From an uncultured Dorea sp. (GTDB taxonomy: Bacteria; Bacillota; Clostridia; Lachnospirales; Lachnospiraceae), in NCBI GenBank assembly GCA_910579335.1, contig CAJTUQ010000037.1, positions 4,205 through 24,887 on the forward strand: a stretch of DNA of 20,683 bases. The letters run 5' to 3'. The notes beneath the pieces were generated by a model. The model did no database searches. It was given only the letters and a program-made list of their open reading frames with translations, and had not been told where the DNA came from. Of the stretch, positions 1-6,950 are shown in pieces. Positions within the stretch are counted from its first letter, which is position 1; every line of letters begins with the position of its first letter. The translations under genes and the position numbers were made by a program.

Positions 1-789
1 GAAGGAAGTTTGTTTCAGAAGATACGGCAGATATTTCAGGCGGAAGATGAGATGGATGAAGGCATGAAAAAGGAGGCTGCGGCTTTAATCCGCAATATTT
101 TCCGTTACATGGACAAGGATGCGAAGGATATTATGACTCACAGGAAGAATATCGTTGCGATTGACGGAGAAGAAAAATTAGAGGACGCATTGAAGTTTAT
201 GCTGGACGGGAATTTTTCCAGATTTCCGATATATAAGGACAGTATTGATGAAATCGTCGGATTCCTTCACCTGAGGGACGCAATGGCATGTTATCTTGCG
301 GGGCAGCAGCGGCAGACGCCGATTGCCAGGCTTGGCGATTACATAAGGGCCGTAACGTTTATACCGGAAACAAAAAACATTGATACGCTGTTTCGGGAAA
401 TGCAGGTGTCGCGCAGCCATGTCGTAATCGTGCTTGACGAGTACGGACAGACGAGCGGCCTTGTGACGATGGAGGATATCTTAGAGGAGCTTGTGGGAAA
501 TATTCTGGATGAGCACGATGTGGAAGAAAAGACGATTACCCTTCTTGCTACGGGGAATTATCTTGTGAATGGTTTTGCGGATTTGGAAGATTTGGAGGAT
601 TATCTGAAAATCCAGTTTGACAAAGAAAATTACGGGACGTTAAACGGTTTCCTAATCGACATGCTTGAGCGGATACCGTCGCAGGACGAGCACTGTATCG
701 TAGAGTATGAGGGATACCGGTTTACCGTGCTTCTTGTGGATAATAATACGATACGCAGAGTTAAGATTGAAAAACTTCCGCAAGAATGA
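1..789 (+). CDS. CorC/HlyC-type CBS-domain protein (5' end uncertain, possibly cut by window edge)
   Basis: Soluble protein of about 260 residues resembling the cytoplasmic part of the HlyC/CorC (hemolysin-like, UPF0053) family, which is linked to magnesium/cobalt homeostasis or ion efflux. Counting from the TTG at position 10, a helical lead-in with the family motif DIMTHRKNI (about residues 40-48) opens a CBS pair (about 41-165, with FSRFPIYKDSIDEIVGFLH and HVVIVLDEYGQTSGLVTMED). A CorC_HlyC C-terminal domain follows (about 175-255, with GTLNGFLIDMLERIPSQDE). No DUF21 membrane segments are present in the visible part. The TTG at 10 has a purine run only 3-4 bases upstream, which is too close for a good ribosome site. 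The frame stays open to base 1, so the true start may lie just outside the window. Family assignment is firm; the transported ion and the start are not. Confidence 0.85.
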   Translation, partial: EGSLFQKIRQIFQAEDEMDEGMKKEAAALIRNIFRYMDKDAKDIMTHRKNIVAIDGEEKLEDALKFMLDGNFSRFPIYKDSIDEIVGFLHLRDAMACYLAGQQRQTPIARLGDYIRAVTFIPETKNIDTLFREMQVSRSHVVIVLDEYGQTSGLVTMEDILEELVGNILDEHDVEEKTITLLATGNYLVNGFADLEDLEDYLKIQFDKENYGTLNGFLIDMLERIPSQDEHCIVEYEGYRFTVLLVDNNTIRRVKIEKLPQE

Positions 790-842
790 TATGATGACAG
801 ATAAAGAAAATTTAATCAGAAAAATAAAGCGAGGGATAAAAT

Positions 843-1574
843 ATGTCAGGACATTCAAAATTTGCCAACATCAAACACAAAAAGGAAAAGAATGATGCGG
901 CAAAGGGGAAGATATTTACAAAGATTGGAAAAGAGCTTGCGGTCGCCGTGAAAGAAGGCGGGAGTGCTGATCCGGCAAACAACAGCAGGCTTCGGGATGT
1001 GATTGCGAAGGCAAAGGCGAACAATATGCCGAATGAAACGATCGAACGCAATATTAAGAAAGCGTCCGGAGACGCCAATGCAGCAAATTACGAACATATT
1101 ACATATGAAGGCTACGGGCCTAACGGGACGGCGATTATTGTCGAGACGCTGACGGATAACCGAAACCGCACCGCTACCAACGTAAAGAATGCATTTACAA
1201 AGGGAAGCGGCAACGTCGGGACACCGGGCTGCGTATCATTCATGTTTGACAAAAAGGGACAGATCGTCATTGATAAGGAAGAGTATGAGGGGGATTCCGA
1301 TGAACTGATGATGACGGCGCTGGATGCCGGCGCGGATGATTTTTCCGAGGAGGAAGACAGCTATGAGGTGCTGACTTCGCCGGACGATTTCAGTGAGGTG
1401 CGGCAGGCGCTTGAAGATGCGGGAGTACCAATGGCGGCCGCGGAGGTCACTATGATTCCCCAGACTTACGTGGCGCTTACAGACCCCAAAGACATTGCCG
1501 CTATCCAGAAAACATTGGATTTGCTGGATGACGACGACGACGTGCAGGACGTATACCATAACTGGGAGGAATAG
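843..1574 (+). CDS. yebC: YebC/PmpR family regulator (TACO1 family)
   Basis: A 243-residue protein opening with the signature SGHSKFANIKHKKEKNDAAKGK, with the usual family length (about 240-250). The N-terminal helical domain (about 1-75) is followed by two alpha/beta domains. Recognisable stretches are EGYGPNGTAIIVETLTDNRNRT and GNVGTPGCVSFMFDKKG, and the C-terminal half is very acidic (DDDDDVQDVYHNWEE). Members are described both as DNA-binding transcription regulators and, more recently, as translation factors that ease ribosome stalling at proline-rich stretches; the sequence alone cannot decide between these roles. The ATG is preceded by GCGAGGGATAAAAT, with GAGGG as a Shine-Dalgarno sequence. 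It sits 53 bases after the CorC-type gene and 11 bases before the next gene, suggesting co-transcription downstream. Confidence 0.95.
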   Translation: MSGHSKFANIKHKKEKNDAAKGKIFTKIGKELAVAVKEGGSADPANNSRLRDVIAKAKANNMPNETIERNIKKASGDANAANYEHITYEGYGPNGTAIIVETLTDNRNRTATNVKNAFTKGSGNVGTPGCVSFMFDKKGQIVIDKEEYEGDSDELMMTALDAGADDFSEEEDSYEVLTSPDDFSEVRQALEDAGVPMAAAEVTMIPQTYVALTDPKDIAAIQKTLDLLDDDDDVQDVYHNWEE

Positions 1575-1585
1575 AGAGGAAACGG

Positions 1586-2359
1586 ATGGACAGAACAGAT
1601 ACGATTAAGAAGGAACTTATTGTCCTCTTCGATGAGATGCTCGTGCACGGAAAAGAATTTAAGCGCAAATCATATGCCGGCGCGATAGAGGATGCCAGAG
1701 AACGGTACCGGCATACGGTGGATGCGATTATCCAGTGCTTTGCCGCCTCTCCAATAGAAGAAAAGGCGGCATTGACCGATGAGCTTGCACGGGTGATTCC
1801 GGACCATGCATATGAAAAAATGCAGTCTGTGAAAAAAAGAAGCAGGGAACGCATTTCCGTGGATTATAATATGAATATGGCGGTGTACGTGGTTCCCATT
1901 CTGAATTATTCAAGACAGGCGGATTGCCTTGCTCTTACAGAAAGAATGGTGGAGCTTTGGAATGAAAAGGGTATAACAAACATGAATCTGATGCACAGTA
2001 CTTACGATGATATCGCCGCAGGGTTTGAGCACAGGCTTTGTTATATTACGACGGCTGTGTGCAGGAGTATGGGGAAACCGGACGACTGCTATGAGCTTCA
2101 GGCATTCCGCAATTTCAGGGACAGCTATCTGATAAAGACTCCAGAAGGGCGAAGCCTTGTGGACGAGTATTATGAGCTGGCGCCGGGAATTGTCATGCTG
2201 ATTAACATGCGGCAGGACGCCGGCGAAATTTATGAGAAAATTTATAATGAACATTTGAAGCCGTGTCTTGAGTTTATCGAAGAAGGGAACAATGAGGCAT
2301 GCAGGCGGCGTTACGAATCAATGACGCGCGGGCTGAAGGAAAAATATTTATATGCATAG
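1586..2359 (+). CDS. CFI-box-CTERM-like protein of unknown function
   Basis: A 257-residue soluble protein without signal peptide or membrane helix. The N-terminal half (about 1-150) looks largely alpha-helical and charged and matches nothing I recognise. From residue 152 it shows CYITTAVC, followed by GKPDDCYELQAFRNFRDSYL, the EGRSLVDEYYELAPGIV stretch and a long helical tail. This order of Cys-[FY]-I-x-T-A, LxxFRxFRDxxL and YYxxxP is the pattern of the 'CFI-box' C-terminal module found in many bacterial hypothetical proteins. Cysteines at 152, 159 and near 167 could bind metal, but that is speculation. The ATG follows AGAGAGGAAACGG, a good ribosome site, 11 bases after yebC. The stop codon overlaps the Shine-Dalgarno of metY, so it is probably translated within a yebC-orf-metY transcript. 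The coding call is firm; the function is unknown. Confidence 0.82.
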   Translation: MDRTDTIKKELIVLFDEMLVHGKEFKRKSYAGAIEDARERYRHTVDAIIQCFAASPIEEKAALTDELARVIPDHAYEKMQSVKKRSRERISVDYNMNMAVYVVPILNYSRQADCLALTERMVELWNEKGITNMNLMHSTYDDIAAGFEHRLCYITTAVCRSMGKPDDCYELQAFRNFRDSYLIKTPEGRSLVDEYYELAPGIVMLINMRQDAGEIYEKIYNEHLKPCLEFIEEGNNEACRRRYESMTRGLKEKYLYA

Positions 2360-2363
2360 GAGG
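2358..2363 (+). promoter_or_regulatory. Shine-Dalgarno AGGAGG that fixes the TTG start of metY
   Basis: A perfect AGGAGG overlaps the TAG stop of the CFI-box gene and ends 8 bases before the TTG at 2372. It supports a non-ATG start for metY and suggests translational coupling. Confidence 0.8.
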
Positions 2364-2371
2364 AAGAACAG

Positions 2372-3652
2372 TTGAGCAATTATAAGATTGAAACCAAATG
2401 TATCCAGTCTGGTTACGAGCCGGGAAACGGAGAGCCGAGGGTTCTGCCGATTTACCAGAGCACGACGTTTAAATATTCAAGCAGCGAGCAGATGGGAAGG
2501 CTCTTTGATTTGGAGGAGTCCGGATATTTTTATACCCGTCTGCAGAACCCTACAAATGATGCGGTGGCTGCCAAGATTTGTGATTTGGAGGGCGGTGCGG
2601 CGGCCATGCTCACTTCGTCAGGACAAGCGGCGAGCTTCTATGCAATTATGAATATTGCGCAGGCGGGAGACCATATCGTATGTGCTTCGGCGCTTTATGG
2701 AGGCACTTACAATCTTTATGCCCACACGATCCGGAAGATGGGAGTGGAAGCGACCTTCGTGGATCCGGACTGTACGCAGGAGGAGCTTGATGCGGCGTTT
2801 CAGGACAATACGAAGGCCGTGTTCGGGGAATCGGTGGCGAATCCGGCGCTGGTAGTTCTTGATTTTGAAAAATTTGCACAGGCGGCGCATGCCCACGGCG
2901 TCCCCTTTATTGTGGACAATACATTTGCAACTCCAATCAACTGCCGTCCTTTTGAATGGGGGGCGGACATCGTTACGCATTCCACGACAAAATATATGGA
3001 CGGGCATGCTTCCTGCGTAGGAGGGGCAATCGTTGACAGCGGCAATTTTGACTGGGAAGCGCATGCGGAGAAGTTTCCGGGACTGACACAGCCTGATGAG
3101 ACGTATCACGGCATAGTATACTCGAAGAAATTCGGCAAGGGGGCTTATATCACAAAGGCGACGGCACAGCTTATGCGGGATCTGGGTTCCATTCAGGCGC
3201 CTCAGAATGCGTTTCTTTTAAACATCGGGCTTGAAACTCTGCACCTCAGGGTTCCAAGACACTGTGAGAATGCGTTAAATGCGGCCAAATACCTGCAGGG
3301 CCATGAAAAGGTTGCGTGGGTGAACCATCCTTCCTTGGAAGGTGATAAATATTACGGCCTGGCGCAGAAATATATGCCGGAGGGAACGTGCGGCGTTCTC
3401 ACCTTCGGATTAAAAGGCGGGAGAGAAGCGGCCGTCCGCATGATGGACAGCTTAAAGATGATTGCCATCGTGACACATGTGGCGGATGCAAGAAGCTGCG
3501 TCCTTCACCCGGCAAGCCACACGCACCGTCAGATGAACGACGCAGAGCTTATGGAGGCCGGCGTGCAGCCGGATTTAATCCGTTTCAGCGTGGGAATCGA
3601 AAATATCGAAGATATCATTGCAGACCTTCAACAGGCGCTTTTGCACGTATAA
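2372..3652 (+). CDS. metY: O-acetylhomoserine sulfhydrylase (O-acetylhomoserine aminocarboxypropyltransferase), PLP-dependent
   Basis: A 426-residue Cys/Met-metabolism PLP enzyme that makes homocysteine (or methionine) from O-acetylhomoserine and sulfide (or methanethiol) in the cytoplasm. Visible landmarks are YQSTTFKYSSSEQMG near the N terminus, the SSGQAASFYAIMNIAQAGD and LYGGTYNLY PLP-phosphate region, the PLP lysine K207 in THSTTKYMDGHASCVGG, and the C-terminal HPASHTHRQMNDAELMEAG and RFSVGIENIEDI. The length of about 425 residues, and insertions absent from the roughly 380-residue cystathionine gamma-synthases, favour MetY. The start is TTG at 2372, chosen because AGGAGG (2358-2363) lies 8 bases upstream, overlaps the previous stop, and the protein start SNYKIETKCIQSGYEPGNGE fits the family. 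No SAM riboswitch or T-box fits in the 12-base gap, so any sulfur control must act further upstream. Confidence 0.94.
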   Translation: MSNYKIETKCIQSGYEPGNGEPRVLPIYQSTTFKYSSSEQMGRLFDLEESGYFYTRLQNPTNDAVAAKICDLEGGAAAMLTSSGQAASFYAIMNIAQAGDHIVCASALYGGTYNLYAHTIRKMGVEATFVDPDCTQEELDAAFQDNTKAVFGESVANPALVVLDFEKFAQAAHAHGVPFIVDNTFATPINCRPFEWGADIVTHSTTKYMDGHASCVGGAIVDSGNFDWEAHAEKFPGLTQPDETYHGIVYSKKFGKGAYITKATAQLMRDLGSIQAPQNAFLLNIGLETLHLRVPRHCENALNAAKYLQGHEKVAWVNHPSLEGDKYYGLAQKYMPEGTCGVLTFGLKGGREAAVRMMDSLKMIAIVTHVADARSCVLHPASHTHRQMNDAELMEAGVQPDLIRFSVGIENIEDIIADLQQALLHV

Positions 3653-3662
3653 AATCAGAAAT

Positions 3663-3696
3663 CACCTCCATACTAAATTTAGAAAGTATGGAGGTG
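3663..3696 (+). terminator. 12-bp perfect hairpin after metY; 3' arm contains the tepA ribosome binding site
   Basis: The arms CACCTCCATACT (3663-3674) and AGTATGGAGGTG (3685-3696) are perfectly complementary, with a 10-base loop AAATTTAGAA. They are followed by TATTTTAT, a moderate U tract that could make this the metY terminator. The 3' arm carries GGAGGT (3690-3695), the Shine-Dalgarno of tepA, whose ATG is at 3703. In a transcript reading through, the tepA ribosome site would be fully paired. Whether it acts as terminator, translational gate or both cannot be told from sequence. Confidence 0.72.
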
Positions 3697-3702
3697 TATT
3701 TT

Positions 3703-4407
3703 ATGGGAAATGAACAGCAGGAAGAAAAGCAGGGAATCAAAAACGACCAAATCAGGGAGATGGGTTCACTCAATTTAAATGAAAGCAAAGAAAAACACAG
3801 AATCAAGCTGTTGACGATTATCGGAGAGATAGAGGGGCACGAAGCGGTATCGGGAAACACAAAATCTACGAAGTATGAACATCTCCTCCCTTTGCTTGCG
3901 GAGGTGGAGGACAGTGAAGAAATCGAAGGGCTGCTTATACTGCTTCATACATTAGGAGGCGACGTGGAAGCGGGGCTTTCCATAGCCGAGATGATAGCGT
4001 CCTTGAGCAAGCCTACAGTGTCATTGGTTCTTGGCGGAAGCCATTCCATCGGGGGGCCTTTGGCGGTATCGGCAAAATATTCGTTTATTGTGCCAAGCGG
4101 GACGATGATCGTCCATCCGGTGCGTTCCAACGGAATGTTTATCGGCGTGACGCAGAGCCTTAGGAATATGATCCGGACACAGGACAGAATTACTAAATTT
4201 TTGGCGGGACATTCACATATGACTCAGCAGAGGATAGAAGAGCTTATGTTAAATCCCACGGAACTCGTCAAAGATGTGGGAACGCTCTTAGAAGGACGGG
4301 AAGCCGTACGGGAAGGATTGATAGACGAGGTTGGCGGCATGAGCGACGCATTAGGAAAACTGCATGAAATGATTGATGAAGAGCGTGCAAAAAAGAGTAA
4401 AAATTAG
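3703..4407 (+). CDS. tepA: ClpP-like serine protease TepA (translocation-enhancing protein family)
   Basis: A 234-residue cytoplasmic ClpP/crotonase-fold protease. The N terminus (about 1-45) is polar and charged. The core has LLILLHTLGGDVEAGLSIAE, then VLGGSHSIGGPLAV with the nucleophile at S115, and TMIVHPVRSNG with the histidine at H138. A candidate aspartate lies in the NPTELVKDVG stretch, followed by the family ending EAVREGLIDEVGG, so the catalytic triad looks complete. In Bacillus subtilis the homologue (ymfB/tepA) lies just upstream of spoIIIE, and the same order is kept here with ftsK/spoIIIE, supporting the name. The start at ATG 3703 is preferred over upstream in-frame ATGs because GGAGGTG sits 6-7 bases before it; an ATG at 3688 lies inside the hairpin. 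Substrates in this lineage are not known. Confidence 0.92.
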   Translation: MGNEQQEEKQGIKNDQIREMGSLNLNESKEKHRIKLLTIIGEIEGHEAVSGNTKSTKYEHLLPLLAEVEDSEEIEGLLILLHTLGGDVEAGLSIAEMIASLSKPTVSLVLGGSHSIGGPLAVSAKYSFIVPSGTMIVHPVRSNGMFIGVTQSLRNMIRTQDRITKFLAGHSHMTQQRIEELMLNPTELVKDVGTLLEGREAVREGLIDEVGGMSDALGKLHEMIDEERAKKSKN

Positions 4408-4409
4408 TG

Positions 4410-4438
4410 ATGACAGCCCCTATGAAAAATGATATAAT
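4410..4438 (+). promoter_or_regulatory. Sigma-A-type promoter for ftsK (ATGACA / 17 bp / TATAAT)
   Basis: The -35 box ATGACA (4410-4415, five of six bases to consensus) and a perfect -10 TATAAT (4433-4438) are separated by exactly 17 bases. The -35 starts three bases after the tepA stop codon. Expected transcription start is about 4444-4447, directly before a long stem-loop. Confidence 0.8.
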
Positions 4439-4447
4439 GTGATACTA

Positions 4448-4502
4448 GGGTTTCAAAGTCACGCGTATTATGAGTGAATAAACGCATGTGGCCTTGAAGC
4501 CC
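4448..4502 (+). ncRNA. Long stem-loop in the 5' leader of ftsK (22 base pairs)
   Basis: GGGTTTCAA (4448-4456) pairs with TTGAAGCCC (4494-4502, one G-U). After one mismatch GTCAC (4458-4462) pairs with GTGGC (4488-4492, one G-U). GCGT (4463-4466) pairs with ACGC (4482-4485), and TTAT (4468-4471) with ATAA (4478-4481), closing a GAGTGA loop. The only interruptions are the A4457/C4493 mismatch, bulged A4467 and bulged A4486-T4487. It starts at or within a few bases of the predicted transcript 5' end and is not followed by a U tract, so it is not a normal terminator. A competing fold exists: CATGTGGC (4485-4492) with GCC (4499-4501) and ACATG (4508-4512). I do not recognise the element; role is inferred only from structure and position. 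Confidence 0.5.
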
Positions 4503-4540
4503 GCAAAACATGAAAAAGCAGGCCGTAAGGGGGGAAATGC

Positions 4541-6910
4541 ATGGCTGCAAAGTCAAAAAGAAAGAGGAGCGCAGGACGGTCAAAAACAAAAAGAAAACCG
4601 GAACAAAGCTTTATAAAGGACGAAATTATTATTTGGATGACGCTTGCAGTCAGCATCTTACTTTTGCTTAGTATTTTCGGAGCCGGGGGAAGCGTCGGGA
4701 AAATCGTTTCCGGTTTCCTTTTCGGTATATTCGGGACAGCGGCATATACCGTACCATTTGCGCTGTTTGGCATTGTGGCGTTTCTGGTATCCAACAAGGA
4801 TAATATTAAAGCATATTTCAGGGCGTTCTCTGCAGCGCTGCTGCTGGTGCTTTTATGCACCCTTTTTCAATTGATTCACAAAAGCGGCGGAAGTATCGGC
4901 GCAGGAGCGGCAGGATTGCTGACGCCGGCAATCGGTACTGCCGGTACATATGTGGTAGTTGTTATTCTTATGATTATCTGTCTGGTCGTCATCACAGGAA
5001 AATCCGCTCTTAAAAGCGTTAAGAATCAGGGCAATAAAGCATATGAAAGGACAAAAGGGGACGTAGAAAGGCGAAAGAAAGCTGCGCAGGAGCGCCGCAG
5101 AGAGCAGCCGGACGGTAAAGAGACGCAAAAAAAAGTGCAGTCAAAAATACCAAAACGCCGCGATCATTATGTGGAAGGCGTTTCATTTGATACGGCGCTG
5201 GCAAAGAAAACACCGGATATGCGGGAACTGACAGTGGATGTCATAGAAGAAGAAAAACCGGAGGAGGCACTTGGATTTCCGATTCAGAGAAGTGAAACGG
5301 AAGCCGTGGAGGAGACTTCTTTTGAAGACTTTGCCGAGCCTTTGGCTGCTTCTGATTTTGTCCCGGAAACCGGGACGCCGAAAAATGAGGAGCCACCTTT
5401 CGAAGAAGGGATGCAGGCTGCACCTGCTTCTTCAAATAACGCAAAGCCGCCGAAGGCATATAAATATCCTCCCATTTCTCTTTTGAAGAAGGGAAAAAAG
5501 AGCGGCGGAGAATCGGATGTAACTCTTAGGGAGACTGCTGTAAAGCTTCAGCAGACTTTGTTGAACTTTGGAGTCAATGTCACGGTCACGAACGTAAGCT
5601 GCGGGCCGGCGGTTACCCGCTATGAGCTTCAGCCGGAGATGGGTGTGAAGGTGAGCAAAATCGTAGGGCTTGCCGATGATATCAAGCTGAATCTTGCGGC
5701 GGCGGATATCCGTATCGAAGCGCCGATTCCAGGAAAAGCCGCAGTGGGAATCGAAGTTCCAAATAAAGAGAATACGGCGGTTATGCTCAGAGATTTGTTA
5801 GAATCGCCGGAGTTTAAAAAGAGTGCCTCTAAGCTTTCTTTTGCTGCCGGGAAAGACATCGCAGGAAAGGCGGTTGTAACGGACATTGCAAAAATGCCCC
5901 ATGTGCTCATTGCAGGAGCGACCGGTTCCGGAAAATCCGTCTGTATCAATACATTGATTATGAGTATTCTATATAAGGCGTCGCCGGAAGAGGTGAAGCT
6001 GATAATGATAGACCCGAAGGTTGTAGAGCTAAGCGTTTACAATGGCATTCCTCATTTGATGATCCCGGTCGTCACCGACCCGAAAAAGGCCGCGGGAGCG
6101 CTTAATTGGGCCGTGGCCGAAATGGACAGGCGTTACCGTATATTTGCCGAGTATAATGTCCGGGATATGAAGGGATACAACGAAAAAATAAAGACGGAAA
6201 CCGAAATAAACGGTGAAAAACCCACGCCGATGTCACAGCTGGTAATAATCGTGGACGAGCTTGCGGATCTTATGATGGTGGCGTCCGGAGACGTGGAAGG
6301 GGCAATCTGCCGTCTGGCGCAGCTTGCCCGGGCTGCGGGAATCCATCTGGTCGTGGCGACCCAGAGGCCGTCTGTAAATGTTATTACAGGCCTGATAAAA
6401 GCGAATATGCCGTCAAGAATCGCTTTTGCCGTATCATCTGGCGTGGATTCGAGGACGATTATTGACATGAACGGGGCAGAAAAGCTGCTTGGCAAAGGGG
6501 ATATGCTTTTTTATCCCGCAGGTTACCCAAAGCCTGCCAGAGTGCAGGGTTCCTTCGTGACCGATGAGGAAGTCCAGAGCGTAGTGCAGTTTCTGCGCAG
6601 CAACAATGTCACGGCGGATTATGATGAAGAGGTTGTCAGCCAGGTAAATACAAGTGAGCCGGGCATGACAGCCGCCGGGGACGATAATGACCGCGACACG
6701 TATTTTGCAGAAGCGGGCCGCCTCATTATAGATAAGGAAAAGGCATCGATCGGGATGCTGCAGCGTACATTTAAGATTGGCTTCAACCGCGCCGCCCGCA
6801 TTATGGACCAGCTTTGCGAAGCCGGCGTCGTAGGCGGGGAGGAGGGGACGAAGCCAAGAAAAGTGCTGATGTCCAAAGAAGAATTTGAACAGTACGTAGA
6901 ACAGAAGTAA
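4541..6910 (+). CDS. ftsK: FtsK/SpoIIIE family DNA translocase
   Basis: A 789-residue membrane-anchored, ATP-driven double-stranded DNA pump that clears chromosome from the division (or sporulation) septum. After a very basic N terminus there are about four membrane segments (roughly residues 29-150). A charged, low-complexity linker (about 160-320) leads into the alpha domain and the RecA-like motor. Walker A is GATGSGKS (459-466); Walker B is VIIVDELADLMM (D572, E573). RPSVNVITGLIKANMPSRIAF and the SSGVDSRTIID stretch are typical. The C-terminal winged-helix gamma domain (about 715-787, SIGMLQRTFKIGFNRAARIMDQL) recognises polar DNA motifs. Length matches Bacillus SpoIIIE (about 790). The ATG follows AAGGGGGGAAATGC, a G-rich ribosome site. 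It has its own promoter and structured leader. Sequence alone does not separate a division role from a sporulation role. Confidence 0.96.
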   Translation: MAAKSKRKRSAGRSKTKRKPEQSFIKDEIIIWMTLAVSILLLLSIFGAGGSVGKIVSGFLFGIFGTAAYTVPFALFGIVAFLVSNKDNIKAYFRAFSAALLLVLLCTLFQLIHKSGGSIGAGAAGLLTPAIGTAGTYVVVVILMIICLVVITGKSALKSVKNQGNKAYERTKGDVERRKKAAQERRREQPDGKETQKKVQSKIPKRRDHYVEGVSFDTALAKKTPDMRELTVDVIEEEKPEEALGFPIQRSETEAVEETSFEDFAEPLAASDFVPETGTPKNEEPPFEEGMQAAPASSNNAKPPKAYKYPPISLLKKGKKSGGESDVTLRETAVKLQQTLLNFGVNVTVTNVSCGPAVTRYELQPEMGVKVSKIVGLADDIKLNLAAADIRIEAPIPGKAAVGIEVPNKENTAVMLRDLLESPEFKKSASKLSFAAGKDIAGKAVVTDIAKMPHVLIAGATGSGKSVCINTLIMSILYKASPEEVKLIMIDPKVVELSVYNGIPHLMIPVVTDPKKAAGALNWAVAEMDRRYRIFAEYNVRDMKGYNEKIKTETEINGEKPTPMSQLVIIVDELADLMMVASGDVEGAICRLAQLARAAGIHLVVATQRPSVNVITGLIKANMPSRIAFAVSSGVDSRTIIDMNGAEKLLGKGDMLFYPAGYPKPARVQGSFVTDEEVQSVVQFLRSNNVTADYDEEVVSQVNTSEPGMTAAGDDNDRDTYFAEAGRLIIDKEKASIGMLQRTFKIGFNRAARIMDQLCEAGVVGGEEGTKPRKVLMSKEEFEQYVEQK

Positions 6911-6950
6911 CCCGTAGTTATTGAGAGAGAAAAGAAAGGATTGGAAACCG

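Noticed and set aside
2618..3109. 163-codon open frame on the - strand inside metY
   Set aside because: Shadow of a strongly conserved PLP-enzyme gene; composition is unlike a protein and there are no supporting signals.
3388..3702. In-frame upstream extension of tepA overlapping the end of metY
   Set aside because: It would read the end of metY in another frame and translate the hairpin. The protein before MGNEQQ is Arg-rich and resembles no TepA. GGAGGTG points to ATG 3703.
4448..4502. Reading the ftsK leader hairpin as the tepA terminator
   Set aside because: No U tract follows (GCAAAACATG) and a near-consensus promoter lies between it and tepA.
6921..6950. Upstream TTG start for fhs
   Set aside because: The ATG at 6951 gives a canonical 556-residue enzyme with the ATP loop at 65-72 and a ribosome site at usual distance.
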